From Verrucomicrobiia bacterium (GTDB taxonomy: Bacteria > Verrucomicrobiota > Verrucomicrobiia > Palsa-1439): DNA of 64,000 nucleotides. Below the pieces are notes generated by a model. It saw only the letters and a list, made by a program, of their open reading frames with translations, was not told the DNA's origin and did not search any database. Position 1 is the stretch's first letter; each line of letters starts with the position of its first letter. Made by a program: the position numbers and the translations under genes. Positions 35,818-45,133 of the stretch are shown piece after piece. The DNA is taken from positions 81,228-145,227 of the forward strand of contig DATLVI010000028.1 of the NCBI GenBank assembly GCA_035577545.1, written 5' to 3'.

Positions 35818-36807
35818 ATGGAACAAGGAATCGGCGCAATTAACGAACAGGTTAAACGCGAAAGCGAATTTATAAGGGTGCTGGTTGGCGAGATCAGCAA
35901 GGTCATCGTCGGTCAGAAATATCTCATCGAGCGGTTGTTGATTGGGTTGCTGGCGGACGGGCATGTCCTGCTGGAAGGTGTGCCGGGTCTGGCGAAGACG
36001 TTGTCAGTGAAGACGCTCTCGGCGGCGATTCAGACGACGTTTCATCGCATCCAGTTCACCCCTGATCTGCTCCCCGCTGACGTGATTGGCACGCTGATCT
36101 ACAATCCCAAGGACGGAGAGTTCCGCATCAAGAAGGGTCCGGTATTCGCCAACCTGATTCTCGCCGACGAAATCAATCGCGCACCCGCGAAAGTGCAGAG
36201 CGCGTTGCTCGAAGCCATGCAGGAACGCCAGGTCACCATCGGCGACCAGACGTTCAAGCTGCCCGAGCCATTCCTGGTGCTGGCCACACAGAACCCGATT
36301 GAACAGGAAGGCACATATCCGTTGCCGGAAGCGCAGGTTGATCGTTTCATGCTCAAGCTGTCGATCGATTACCCAAGCAAACAGGAAGAGCGCGAGATTA
36401 TGGATCGCATGGCCGAGACGGGTAAACACATCGTCACGCAGGCCGTCGTTACGCCGGAGCAGATTTTACGGGCGCGCAAAGTGGTCGATTCCATCTATAT
36501 GGACGAGAAAATCAAAAACTACATCGTGGACCTCGTCTTCGCCACGCGTGACCCCAAGGCTTACAATATCGATGTCGGCGGTCTCATCCAATACGGGGCC
36601 TCGCCGCGCGCCACGATTTACCTGGCCGTCGCCGCAAAAGCCTACGCCTTCCTGCAGGGCCGCGGCTACGTAACGCCACAGGATGTGAAGACCATCGGCA
36701 TGGATGTCTTGCGCCATCGCGTAATCGTCAGTTACGAAGCCGAAGCCGAGGAAATGACCAGCGAAAAAGTCATTAAACGTATTTTCGACGAAGTACCTGT
36801 ACCGTGA
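35818..36807 (+). CDS. moxR: MoxR-family AAA+ ATPase
   Basis: The 329-residue protein has Walker A GVPGLAKT (Lys60), Walker B LILADEIN (Asp-Glu near 117-118), the AAA_3 features FTPDLLPADVIGT and ATQNPIEQEGTYPLPEAQ with an Arg finger (DRFML), and a C-terminal lid. MoxR ATPases act as chaperones in assembly or activation of VWA-domain proteins. It heads an operon of eight genes (35818-43376) with DUF58 and BatA-E. AGGAAGGA precedes the ATG. Its stop overlaps the next gene's GTG by 4 bp. Confidence 0.93.
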   Translation: MEQGIGAINEQVKRESEFIRVLVGEISKVIVGQKYLIERLLIGLLADGHVLLEGVPGLAKTLSVKTLSAAIQTTFHRIQFTPDLLPADVIGTLIYNPKDGEFRIKKGPVFANLILADEINRAPAKVQSALLEAMQERQVTIGDQTFKLPEPFLVLATQNPIEQEGTYPLPEAQVDRFMLKLSIDYPSKQEEREIMDRMAETGKHIVTQAVVTPEQILRARKVVDSIYMDEKIKNYIVDLVFATRDPKAYNIDVGGLIQYGASPRATIYLAVAAKAYAFLQGRGYVTPQDVKTIGMDVLRHRVIVSYEAEAEEMTSEKVIKRIFDEVPVP

Positions 36808-37688
36808 TCCCCAAGGAAGTCCTCAAAAAAGTTCGCCAGATCGAAATCCGCACGAACCGTGAAGTTACGGACGTGCTCGGCGGGCAGTACCATTCCGTTT
36901 TCAAGGGGCACGGGATGGAGTTCGAAGAAGTGCGCGAGTATCTGCCGGGTGACGAAGTCCGGTCCATCGATTGGAACGTCACGGCCCGCTTCGGTCATCC
37001 GTACATCAAGAAGTTCAAGGAAGAGCGCGAACTCACCGTCATCCTGATCGTCGATGTCAGCGCTTCGGGCCAATTTGGGAGCGTGCGCCAGACCAAGAAC
37101 GAATTGGCCGCCGAACTCGCCGCGGTGCTCGCGTTCTCCGCCATTCGCAACAACGACAAGGTCGGCCTCATCATGTTCACCGACCAGATCGAGAAGTATG
37201 TGCCCCCGAAAAAAGGCCGGCGTCACGTGCTCCGCGTGATACGGGAAATCCTGGCATTTCAGCCGAAAGGCCGCGGGACAAATCTGAAGGCGGCGCTCGA
37301 TTACCTCAACCACGTCCAATCACGGCGCGCGGTCACCTTTGTGCTTTCGGATTTCCAAGTGCAGGACGAAGAAACAGTCCGCAAGAAACTGCGCGTCGCC
37401 AGCAAGCGTCACGACGTCGTTGCACTCAGCCTGCGTGACCCGCGCGAAGAAGAACTGCCGGCGGTTGGTCTGGTGGAACTTCGTGATGCGGAAACGGACG
37501 AGCGGGCCCTCGTGGATACTTTCGACCGAAAGATCCGTGAAGAGTTCGCCTTGAAATCGCGATTGCGGTTGGAAGCACTGCGCCGCATGTTGCGGTCGGC
37601 CAGTGTTGACCACGTAGAGATCCGCTGCGAGACGGATTACATGCTGCCCTTGATCAAATTCTTCAAAATGCGCGAACGCCGAATTTAA
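36804..37688 (+). CDS. DUF58 domain protein of the MoxR/Bat operon
   Basis: The 294-residue protein carries the DUF58 signature (FEEVREYLPGDEVRSIDWNV, FKEERELTVILIVDVSASG), the latter a degenerate VWA/MIDAS strand with DVSAS. A C-terminal part (KSRLRLEALRRMLRSASVDH) is also typical. It starts with GTG overlapping the moxR stop. The protein lacks transmembrane segments and is thought to cooperate with MoxR and the Bat membrane proteins, perhaps in envelope stress response. Function is inferred from conserved gene order. Confidence 0.9.
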   Translation: MIPKEVLKKVRQIEIRTNREVTDVLGGQYHSVFKGHGMEFEEVREYLPGDEVRSIDWNVTARFGHPYIKKFKEERELTVILIVDVSASGQFGSVRQTKNELAAELAAVLAFSAIRNNDKVGLIMFTDQIEKYVPPKKGRRHVLRVIREILAFQPKGRGTNLKAALDYLNHVQSRRAVTFVLSDFQVQDEETVRKKLRVASKRHDVVALSLRDPREEELPAVGLVELRDAETDERALVDTFDRKIREEFALKSRLRLEALRRMLRSASVDHVEIRCETDYMLPLIKFFKMRERRI

Positions 37689-38195
37689 ATGGAAGACATC
37701 CATGACATCAAGGGACTCGTTCCGCTGCCGCATAACTGGTGGTGGCTGTTGCTCTTGCTTGTTCCCATTGTGGTAATGGCTCTGGCGTACTGGTTATGGA
37801 AGCGAAGGCAGCCAACCAACGCAATTACTGCTCTCCCGCCGCCAACCCCGTACGAGCTGGCCATTCGGGCGCTCAAGCAGTTGCGGGAAGAAAATCCGCC
37901 AGTGGAAGAATTTTACACGCGGCTCTCAGACATTGTCCGCCATTACCTCGAAGGGCGGTTTCACTTGCGCGCACCGGAGCGAACGACCGAGGAATTTCTT
38001 TACGAGGTTTCTCAAAACAATACCTTGACCCCTGAACACAAAGATTTGCTTGGCGCATTCCTGCGGGAGTCCGACCTCGTGAAATTTGCGCGGCATCATC
38101 CCGAACAATCGGACATGAATCGGGTGTTGGAGGCGGCTGAGAAGTTCGTGGACGATACGCAACCGCAGGTCCAGGAGCTGGTCGTGCCGGCATGA
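37689..38195 (+). CDS. DUF4381-like single-pass membrane protein of the Bat operon
   Basis: The 168-residue protein has one N-terminal transmembrane helix (WWWLLLLLVPIVVMALAYWL) preceded by a short segment with LVPLPHNW, and a cytosolic helical domain (PTPYELAIRALKQL, FYTRLSDIVRHYLEGRF, TTEEFLYEVSQN). This is the pattern of the short DUF4381-type protein between DUF58 and BatA. It begins 1 bp after the previous stop and its own stop overlaps batA's start. A scaffolding role in the Bat complex is inferred. Confidence 0.8.
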   Translation: MEDIHDIKGLVPLPHNWWWLLLLLVPIVVMALAYWLWKRRQPTNAITALPPPTPYELAIRALKQLREENPPVEEFYTRLSDIVRHYLEGRFHLRAPERTTEEFLYEVSQNNTLTPEHKDLLGAFLRESDLVKFARHHPEQSDMNRVLEAAEKFVDDTQPQVQELVVPA

Positions 38196-39184
38196 AATTC
38201 GCGAGTCCATGGTTTTTGTTGCTCTTCCTGGTGTTGCCGTTATGGCTTTGGTGGGAGCAACGTTTGGCGCGACGGGGCGGCTTGAAATTCTCCTCCGTCG
38301 CGACGGCCCGGTCGTTGTCGTCTTTTTGGGCAACACTGGGTCCGTCGTTGTTGCTCCTGTTGCGTGGGGCGGCACTACTGTTGGTCATCGCCGCGTTGGG
38401 GCGACCGCAATTGGGCCGTAGCGAGAGCAAAATCAGGACTGAAGGCATCGACATTGTTCTTGTCCTGGACATTTCAGGAAGCATGTGGGCAAGAGATTAC
38501 CAAAAAGGGTTGCAGCCGGAGTCGCGAATCAACGCCGCCAAGGACGTGGTACGTGAATTCATCCGCGCCCGTCCCAATGACCGCATCGGCATGGTCGTGT
38601 TCGGCACGCGCGCATATGTAGCCAGCCCGTTGACACTCGACCACGACTGGCTGGAACGCAACCTCGATAGGGTTCGCGTCGGCCTGGTGGAAGGCAACAC
38701 GGCCATCGGGGCCGGTATCGGCACGGCGGTCAACCGATTGCGCGACACGAAAGCGAAGAGCAAAGTGATCGTCCTTTTGACTGATGGCGGCGAAAACGTG
38801 CGCAACCCACCGGCGCTTGAAGCCGCCAAAGCCGCGCGGGAATTCAACGTGCGTATCTATGCTGTGGGTGCAGGCTCCGATTACAAAGGGCCCATACAAG
38901 TAGTCGATGACGACGGCAATTTCCGCGGAATGATCCGAGCCGATTTGGACGAGGATTTGCTCAAGCAAATTGCTGCGGCGACCGGCGGACAGTATTTTCG
39001 TGCCGCAGACAACGCCTCGCTGCGGAAAACCTACGCGCAGATCGATTCGATGGAAAAACAAAAGGTCGAGACGCTCGCGTATGAGGAATGGCAGGAACTG
39101 TTCCCGTGGTTTCTCACGCCGGGACTGGGATGCCTACTGCTGGCTGCAACACTGGAACAGACGCGGCTGCGGAGGTTGCCGTAA
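38192..39184 (+). CDS. batA: BatA: membrane-anchored von Willebrand factor A domain protein
   Basis: The 330-residue protein has N-terminal membrane segments (residues 5-20 and about 50-70, plus one near the C-terminus, LGCLLLAATLEQ). Between them lies a VWA domain with a complete MIDAS (DISGSM, Asp93-x-Ser95-x-Ser97), VGLVEGNTAIGAGIGTAVN and LLTDGGENVRNPP. It starts within the upstream stop (ATGA) and its TAA overlaps the batB ATG. BatA-type proteins are inner-membrane partners of MoxR in aerotolerance or envelope stress systems; metal-dependent protein binding is inferred from the MIDAS. Confidence 0.9.
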   Translation: MKFASPWFLLLFLVLPLWLWWEQRLARRGGLKFSSVATARSLSSFWATLGPSLLLLLRGAALLLVIAALGRPQLGRSESKIRTEGIDIVLVLDISGSMWARDYQKGLQPESRINAAKDVVREFIRARPNDRIGMVVFGTRAYVASPLTLDHDWLERNLDRVRVGLVEGNTAIGAGIGTAVNRLRDTKAKSKVIVLLTDGGENVRNPPALEAAKAAREFNVRIYAVGAGSDYKGPIQVVDDDGNFRGMIRADLDEDLLKQIAAATGGQYFRAADNASLRKTYAQIDSMEKQKVETLAYEEWQELFPWFLTPGLGCLLLAATLEQTRLRRLP

Positions 39185-40185
39185 TGCAATTTGGTAATTC
39201 AACTTCGTTCTGGCTGCTGCTCCTGGTGCCGGCGCTGGCAGTGCTTCAGGTTTGGGGATTTCGCGCGCGAAGGCAGGCACTGGCGCGATTTGCGGCGCCG
39301 CCGCTGGTCAAACGACTTGCGGATTCCGTTCGACCGGTCGCGCGCCGGTGGAAAGCCATCCTGATCGTCGCCGTGGTCCTGCTGGTGGCGCTGGCGCTGA
39401 CCCAACCGCGCTGGGGGTTTGAATGGCGCGAGGTGAAACATAGCGGCGTGGACGTTGCGGTACTGCTCGATGTGTCAAAGAGTATGTTGACCGAAGACGT
39501 CCGGCCGAATCGGCTGGGGCAGGCGAAATACGCCGTGCAGGACTTGCTCGAGAAACTCCGGGGTGACCGAATTGGTTTGATCGCGTTTGCGGGGACGGCC
39601 TTCGTGCAATGTCCGTTGACCGTGGACTACGAGGCATTCCGCCTGACGCTGAAGGACGCCGATCCGCGAATCATCCCGCGTGGCGGCACAGCGATCGGGG
39701 TGGCCATTCGCACGGCGCTCAAGGCCTTTGAAGCCGGCGAGGGACGTGACCGTGCGATCGTGCTGATCACGGACGGCGAAGAAACGGAAAGCGACGCGTT
39801 GGCGGCCGCAGACGAAGCAGCAAAGGCGGGCGTGAAGATTTACGCCATCGGCGTCGGCACGGCGGAGGGTGAATTGATCCCTGTGCGCGAGGAAGGGAAG
39901 CCGATGGAGTTCTTGAAAGACCGCGAGGGCGCGGTGGTTAAGTCGCGGCTTAACGAAGAGATGCTGAAGGAACTCGCACTGAAGACGGGCGGGATTTACG
40001 TGCGCAGCGTGCCCGGCGACTTCGGCATCGACACGATCTACGAGAAGGGCATCGCGCAACTGCAACGCAAGGAATATCAGGCGAAGTTGCAAAAACAATA
40101 CTTCGAGCGGTTCCAATGGCCCCTGGGTTTCGCGTTTGCCTTGCTGGTCGTTGAATCGTTTGTCAGTGACAGGAGGGCAGTATGA
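39184..40185 (+). CDS. batB: BatB: membrane-anchored von Willebrand factor A domain protein
   Basis: The 333-residue paralogue of BatA has transmembrane segments at about 8-26 and 57-74 and near the C-terminus (WPLGFAFALLVVESF). Its VWA domain has MIDAS DVSKSM (Asp96, Ser98, Ser100), GGTAIGVAIRTAL and LITDGEETES. The ATG at 39184 shares a base with the batA stop. A possible upstream in-frame start at 39088 lies inside batA and would give no extra domain. The batC ATG overlaps its TGA. It is expected to act with BatA. Confidence 0.9.
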   Translation: MQFGNSTSFWLLLLVPALAVLQVWGFRARRQALARFAAPPLVKRLADSVRPVARRWKAILIVAVVLLVALALTQPRWGFEWREVKHSGVDVAVLLDVSKSMLTEDVRPNRLGQAKYAVQDLLEKLRGDRIGLIAFAGTAFVQCPLTVDYEAFRLTLKDADPRIIPRGGTAIGVAIRTALKAFEAGEGRDRAIVLITDGEETESDALAAADEAAKAGVKIYAIGVGTAEGELIPVREEGKPMEFLKDREGAVVKSRLNEEMLKELALKTGGIYVRSVPGDFGIDTIYEKGIAQLQRKEYQAKLQKQYFERFQWPLGFAFALLVVESFVSDRRAV

Positions 40186-40940
40186 GATATTGGTATCTCT
40201 TGTTGCTGTTCCCGTCCGTCGCACTGGCGAAGACCGAACCCTGGCCGCGGGTCTATAATGACGGTGTGACGGCCTATCACAGCAACGATTTCGCTCACGC
40301 CGCGCAACTATTTGAAAGCGCGACGGCCTCTCCCGATCGTACACTGCAACAACGCGCGCTATACAACCTGGGAAATACCAGTTACCGCCTTGGTGAAACT
40401 CAGAAGACGCAGGCGCAACAGCTCTGGCAACGCGCCATCAAGAGTTATGAAAGCGCGCTCGCCCTCGACCCCCAGGACGCCGACGCCAAATTCAATCACG
40501 ATTTCGTAGAGAAGAAGCTTGAAGAACTGAAGAAGCAACAACAGCAGCAACAGAATCAACAAAACCAGCAGGACAAGAAGCAGGATCAGAAGAAGGACGA
40601 CCAACAGCAGAAACAGCAAGATTCACAGGGCCAACCCCAGAAGCCTGAGGACAAGCAGTCGGAACAACAAAAACAGCAGCAGGAACAACAGAAACAGGAA
40701 CAGCAAAAGGCCGAGCAAAAAAAGAAGGAGGAGCAGCAAAAACAAGCAGCGGAACAACAGAAGGAATCTCCGCCGGATCAGCAACCTCAACCACAAAATG
40801 GTCAGCCCGAGAATGACGAGAAGCGACAGGCCGCCGCGTTGCTCGACAATTTGCGCGAGGATGAACGCAACTGGAATTTCTTCCCCGAAGTCCAAATGAA
40901 GGACTTGAAAGACTCGGGCGAACCGGCCAAGGATTGGTAA
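40182..40940 (+). CDS. batC: BatC: secreted TPR protein with a long Gln/Lys tract
   Basis: The 252-residue protein begins with a signal peptide (YWYLLLLFPSVALA), then about three TPR helices (NDGVTAYHSNDFAHAAQLFE, ALYNLGNTSYRLGETQKT, SYESALALDPQDADAKFNHD). An unusual, highly charged tract of nearly uninterrupted Gln, Lys and Glu covers residues ~115-190, followed by a short C-terminal segment (LLDNLREDERNWNFFPE). BatC/TPR proteins lie in the periplasm between BatB and BatD. The tract is probably a flexible linker or coiled coil. Confidence 0.87.
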   Translation: MRYWYLLLLFPSVALAKTEPWPRVYNDGVTAYHSNDFAHAAQLFESATASPDRTLQQRALYNLGNTSYRLGETQKTQAQQLWQRAIKSYESALALDPQDADAKFNHDFVEKKLEELKKQQQQQQNQQNQQDKKQDQKKDDQQQKQQDSQGQPQKPEDKQSEQQKQQQEQQKQEQQKAEQKKKEEQQKQAAEQQKESPPDQQPQPQNGQPENDEKRQAAALLDNLREDERNWNFFPEVQMKDLKDSGEPAKDW

Positions 40941-40942
40941 GA

Positions 40943-42640
40943 ATGCGATCGTACCTGATCATCGGGTTTCTGCTGGCAGCGACGCGTGTTTTTGCCGATG
41001 TGTCCGTCGTTGCGTCGGTGGACAGGAACCGGATTGGCTTCGGTGAATCCGTCACGCTGACTGTTGCCGTGCAGGGCGCGCATAACGGTGAGCCGTCTAT
41101 CCCAAGGGTGGACGGTTTGACTTTTAACGGTCCCTCCACGTCGACTAGTTTTTCTTTCGTCAATGGGCAAACCAGCCAGTCGATTAGCTACACGTACCAA
41201 GTGACGCCGGGAAGAACGGGCGAATTCACTATTCCGGCAATTGGTGTGGACGTCGGCGGGAAGAATTATCTCACCACACCAATCAATCTCATCGTGGAAA
41301 AAAGCGGGAACCAAGGAGATCTTGGGCAGACCCTCTTCGGCCGCGTTAAACTATCCTCACAACAAGTTTACATCGGACAAACCGCGCCGTTGGATGTGTT
41401 CATTCTCTCACGAACTGATGTTCCTCTGCGAGGCCTCAGCGGTTTCAACTATGAAGCGGATGGTTTGGGCTACAAGTTCCTTCCGAACCTGAAATCCGGT
41501 AGCCAGATCATCAACGGTGAGTCAGTCAACGTCCAGATGATTCAAGGAGCCATATCACCGACGACCACCGGTGCAATGAATTTTGGACCCTGTATCGTGA
41601 AGGCACAACTGGCCGTCCCGAATCGTGGGGGTAACTCGTTGTTTGATGACGTGTTTGGACGGACGCAGGTGCGTGAAGTGCCGATCACCATCGACCCCGT
41701 GCCAATCACGGTTTTGCCCCTGCCAGAAGAAGGCCGGCCGACCGACTTCTCTGGCGCGGTAGGCCGGTGGAACCTCGAAGTGACGGCCAAGCCCACGGAA
41801 GTTGCCGTCGGCGACCCGATCACGTTCATAATCAAGATCAGTGGCAGTGGGAACATTGATACTGTCCCGACGCCCAAACTCGGCTCACTGGATGAATTCA
41901 AGACCTACGAGCCGACGACGAAGACGACGAAGGACGAGTTGAACACGGCCGGCGAACGCGTCATCCAACAGGTGCTCATCGCCCGCAGCCCGGAGATCAA
42001 ACAGCTTCCGGAAGTGCGCCTGGTGTACTTCGACCCGGTGGCAAAAGCCTACAAAACCGCGGTACAAGCCCCCATGAAACTTGTGGTGAAGGCCGGTAGT
42101 GGTGGCCAAAGCACGATAGTCAGCGGCGGCAACCGATTGCGACCGGATGAAAAACTCGGGCAGGATATCGTGTATCTCAAAGGCGATCTCGGCCCGCTCG
42201 CATCCGCCACGCCATTTTGCGCCACCCCGACGTTTTGGGCATTGAACACAATGCCCGTGCTTGCCTTGTTGGGGGGAATCGGTTGGAAGAAACGCACAGA
42301 CAAGTTCCGAGGCAATATCGCCTACGCCCGACGCGTGCGCGCCGCCAAAGACGCGCGCAAACTTCTCGCCATCGCGGCCAACTACGATGAGGTGCAACAC
42401 GCCCTGCAGAATTATCTCGGGGACCGCCTGAACATTCCCGCCGCCGGCATCACCGCGTCCATCGTCGAAGAGCAACTTCTGCCGCGCGGTGTGAATGGTG
42501 AACTGGCAGCGGACCTGAAGGCGTGCTTTGAGGCTTGCGACACCGCGCGCTTCGCCGGTGGAAGCGGCGGCGCGGTCCTGGCGGCCACACGGGAAAAAGT
42601 GGAACGATTGATTGATGAGCTTGAGAAGACACATTTATAA
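40943..42640 (+). CDS. batD: BatD: oxygen-tolerance-type membrane protein
   Basis: The 565-residue protein starts with a signal peptide (SYLIIGFLLAATRVFA) and a large periplasmic beta-rich region (VVASVDRNRIGFGESVTLTV, GLTFNGPSTSTSF, DVFILSRTDVPLRGLSG) with the BatD layout. One transmembrane segment lies near residue 430 (FWALNTMPVLALLGG), then a cytoplasmic tail (YARRVRAAKDARKLLA, IDELEKTHL). The ATG at 40943 follows batC's stop by 2 bp; a TTG at 40934 is less likely. Its last 26 bases overlap the batE start. Confidence 0.88.
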   Translation: MRSYLIIGFLLAATRVFADVSVVASVDRNRIGFGESVTLTVAVQGAHNGEPSIPRVDGLTFNGPSTSTSFSFVNGQTSQSISYTYQVTPGRTGEFTIPAIGVDVGGKNYLTTPINLIVEKSGNQGDLGQTLFGRVKLSSQQVYIGQTAPLDVFILSRTDVPLRGLSGFNYEADGLGYKFLPNLKSGSQIINGESVNVQMIQGAISPTTTGAMNFGPCIVKAQLAVPNRGGNSLFDDVFGRTQVREVPITIDPVPITVLPLPEEGRPTDFSGAVGRWNLEVTAKPTEVAVGDPITFIIKISGSGNIDTVPTPKLGSLDEFKTYEPTTKTTKDELNTAGERVIQQVLIARSPEIKQLPEVRLVYFDPVAKAYKTAVQAPMKLVVKAGSGGQSTIVSGGNRLRPDEKLGQDIVYLKGDLGPLASATPFCATPTFWALNTMPVLALLGGIGWKKRTDKFRGNIAYARRVRAAKDARKLLAIAANYDEVQHALQNYLGDRLNIPAAGITASIVEEQLLPRGVNGELAADLKACFEACDTARFAGGSGGAVLAATREKVERLIDELEKTHL

Positions 42641-43376
42641 GATTGTCATCCTCGTCTGGTTGCTGGGCTTGTCCGCGGCAATGGGAACGCCAAGTGACGA
42701 CCTCAAAGCTGCCAACCAGCTTTACGACGCTGGCAAGTTCGCTGAGGCGGCGGCGGCTTACGAGAAGATCGAGCCGAAGACGGCCCACGTGTACTACAAC
42801 CTGGGTAATGCGTGGTTCCGTCAAAACAAGCTGGGCCTGGCGATCCTCAACTACGCGCAGGCGCGTCGCTTGGCTCCACGTGACCCGGACATACTTGCGA
42901 ATCTCAAATTCGCCCAGCAACGGCTTGGGGTGGACGATGTGAACACGCCGCCACGGGCGACGGAGAGGCTGCTCCGTTCCGTCATCGAGAGCCGCACCGC
43001 CGGCGAGTGGAGCGCCGGTGAATTGATCGGGCTTTGGTTGCTGGCATTGGCGATTGGCGCGTGCGTTTATCTCCCGAAGGCGCGGACCGCATTCCAGGTC
43101 ATCGCCGTGGCGGGTTCCATCGTGTTGGGAGTTTCGACTTTTGCCCTCAGCTATCAGGTGATCAACGATCACACATCTCCGCAAGCAATCGTTGTAACCG
43201 GCGAGACAGAAGCTCGCTTCGCCCCGACACCCGACTCGACAGTTCATTTTCGTCTCGCGGAGGGTACGCGAGTGGCTATCCGCGAAGATCGCGGCCAATG
43301 GCTTTTTGTAGAACGCGCCGACAGCCAGCAGGGGTGGGTGAAATCGGAAGCTGTTGGACGAATCACAAACCTCTGA
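42615..43376 (+). CDS. batE: BatE: TPR protein with C-terminal SH3-like domain
   Basis: The 253-residue protein has an N-terminal signal or anchor (IYKIVILVWLLGLSAAMG), TPR repeats (AANQLYDAGKFAEAAAAYEK, HVYYNLGNAWFRQNKLGLA), two transmembrane helices (ELIGLWLLALAIGACVYL, FQVIAVAGSIVLGVSTFAL) and an SH3-like domain (ARFAPTPDSTVHFRLAEGTR, RGQWLFVERADSQQGWV). This is the classical BatE layout. The ATG at 42615 lies 26 bp inside batD, giving translational coupling. It is the last gene of the operon; 43377-43491 is a spacer. Confidence 0.87.
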   Translation: MSLRRHIYKIVILVWLLGLSAAMGTPSDDLKAANQLYDAGKFAEAAAAYEKIEPKTAHVYYNLGNAWFRQNKLGLAILNYAQARRLAPRDPDILANLKFAQQRLGVDDVNTPPRATERLLRSVIESRTAGEWSAGELIGLWLLALAIGACVYLPKARTAFQVIAVAGSIVLGVSTFALSYQVINDHTSPQAIVVTGETEARFAPTPDSTVHFRLAEGTRVAIREDRGQWLFVERADSQQGWVKSEAVGRITNL

Positions 43377-43491
43377 TGATTCCCCACCGGTTTTTGTCAT
43401 CTCCATCCCACAGGCTTGACGCGCGGCCCAATTCCGACGACAAGTACTCAGTTGACGGTTTCACTGGCTTTGGTACCGGAGGAATTTGGTC

Positions 43492-44763
43492 ATGATGAAT
43501 CTTGATGCGGCAGTGCACGATTTCATTCTCAAGGATTTTACTCACCAACTCGGCAGGTCCGCCGCGAAGCCCAAGGACGATCCCGAGTGGCGCAAACTTC
43601 GCGACGCCGGCACCCGGCTGTGGCTCGATACCGGCGACATGGACGAAGCTGCCAAATTGTGGAACTCGTCCTTCGACGCGTTGACGACCAACAACACACT
43701 CCTCAACAAGGAAATCCAAAAAGGCATCTACGACGATCTCGTCGCCGAGGCCGCGCGCGTCATCCTCGACGCCGCTCCCAAAATCAGCCCGTCCGATCTA
43801 ATCCTCGAAATCGTTTTCATCCTTAACTGTCATCACGGCCTGCGTCTCGTCGATAAATTCAACGCCTTCGTTAGCGTGGAACTGCACACCGACCTCTCCA
43901 ACGACGTCGAACGCACCGTCGCCTACGGCAAACGCTACTTCGCGGTCTATCCCGAAAAATTCTACGTCAAAGTCCCGCTCACGCCCGCGGGCTATCTCGG
44001 CGCGCGCCGACTCGTCCAGGCGGGCATCCCGATCAATTTCACCCTGGGCTTTTCCGCGCGCCACAATTACGTCGCCGCCTTGCTGACCAAGCCCACTTTC
44101 GTGAACGTCTTCCTCGGCCGCCTCAATTCCGTCGTCGCCGACAGCAAACTCGGCGACGGCCACAACGTCGGCGAGAAAGCCACGCTCGCGACCCAGCGCG
44201 AATTACTCCAGCTCCGCAAAGCCGGCAAAACGAAAACCAACTTGATCGCCGCCAGTATCCGTTCCGGCGACCAAATCGGTGCCCTCGCCGGCGTCGATGT
44301 CTTCACCATGCCGCCGAAAGCCGCCGCCGAGTACCGCGCCAAGCCGCTCGCGCAGGTCACTTCGCAGGTCGCGAAAGATCCCCAGGTCCCGCTCGCCAGC
44401 GGCGTGACGCTCGAGCAATTCGCCGGTGAAACTCTCTGGACCGTGCCGCCGCCATTTCAGGCTGTCGTCGAAGACCTCCTCCACAAGAATCTCGATACGC
44501 TCACACCCGACGATCTGCAGACACACTTCGAGAAGGCCGGGTTGGGTGGTTTCCTGCCGCGTTGGTCCGCCGCTGACATACAGACCGCAGCGAAAGACGG
44601 GAAAATTCCCGTCTACGCAACCTGGAAGGATCGCCTTGCGTCCGGCAGAGTCGGGTTGGACGCGTTGATGAATCTCAGCGCGCTCTACTCCTTTGCAACC
44701 GATCAGAAGGCCCTCGATGACCGCATTCGTTCGCTGCTGAAGACTGCGAAGATTCTGAGTTAG
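43492..44763 (+). CDS. tal: Transaldolase family protein, long form
   Basis: The 423-residue protein is a transaldolase-fold enzyme of the pentose phosphate pathway. LWLDTGDMDEAAKLWN and FDALTTNNTLLNKEI correspond to the first barrel strands, EKFYVKVPLTPAGYLGARRL holds the Schiff-base Lys, and INFTLGFSARHNYVAALL, AASIRSGDQIGALAGVDVFT continue the barrel. A ~100-residue C-terminal extension beyond the usual 220-340 residue core is present, so it belongs to the longer subgroup. GGAGGA lies 8 bp before the ATG at 43492. Its stop overlaps the convergent lipoprotein gene. It precedes pgk and tpiA, forming a central-carbon cluster. Confidence 0.88.
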   Translation: MMNLDAAVHDFILKDFTHQLGRSAAKPKDDPEWRKLRDAGTRLWLDTGDMDEAAKLWNSSFDALTTNNTLLNKEIQKGIYDDLVAEAARVILDAAPKISPSDLILEIVFILNCHHGLRLVDKFNAFVSVELHTDLSNDVERTVAYGKRYFAVYPEKFYVKVPLTPAGYLGARRLVQAGIPINFTLGFSARHNYVAALLTKPTFVNVFLGRLNSVVADSKLGDGHNVGEKATLATQRELLQLRKAGKTKTNLIAASIRSGDQIGALAGVDVFTMPPKAAAEYRAKPLAQVTSQVAKDPQVPLASGVTLEQFAGETLWTVPPPFQAVVEDLLHKNLDTLTPDDLQTHFEKAGLGGFLPRWSAADIQTAAKDGKIPVYATWKDRLASGRVGLDALMNLSALYSFATDQKALDDRIRSLLKTAKILS

Positions 44764-44966
44764 GGAGCAGGCTTTGGCGCGGCAGGGGCGGGAGAATTTG
44801 TGCCATTGTTCGGTGGTGCGGCGTAGCCAGAGGATCCCAACAAGGAACGTTTGCTGCTGTAGTGGCTCGCCGGCGACGCAGTTCCACACCCGCTCATTAG
44901 CAGCCCCAAAAGCCCGAGCAACCCAAGCAGGCCCATTTGCTTGACGGCCCTTTCACAATTCAACAT
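44760..44966 (-). CDS. Small lipoprotein with Leu-Gly repeat signal
   Basis: The 68-residue protein has a signal peptide made of repeated GLLGLLGLLGLL, ending in the lipobox LMSGC, and a 40-residue mature part rich in Ser, Asn, Ala and Pro (KRSLLGSSGYAAPPNN, SPAPAAPKPAP). It would be lipidated at Cys27 and anchored in the membrane. Its stop overlaps the convergent transaldolase stop by 3 bp. The upstream GGAAATGAGG is a plausible ribosome binding site. Too short for functional inference. Confidence 0.65.
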   Translation of the reverse strand: MLNCERAVKQMGLLGLLGLLGLLMSGCGTASPASHYSSKRSLLGSSGYAAPPNNGTNSPAPAAPKPAP

Positions 44967-45133
44967 GCCTCATTTCCTATCACCAATCAGGTGTGTCAAC
45001 AAGTCGGGACTGATTCGCCAGAGGGTCGGCCGAAAGCCACCACGCAGCTGCCGCCTTTTGGGTTTGACTCGGCGGCTTGATTCGATACCCTGCTCAGACC
45101 TCGTTTGTGGTGTTTCTGTGGAGATTCGGAATT

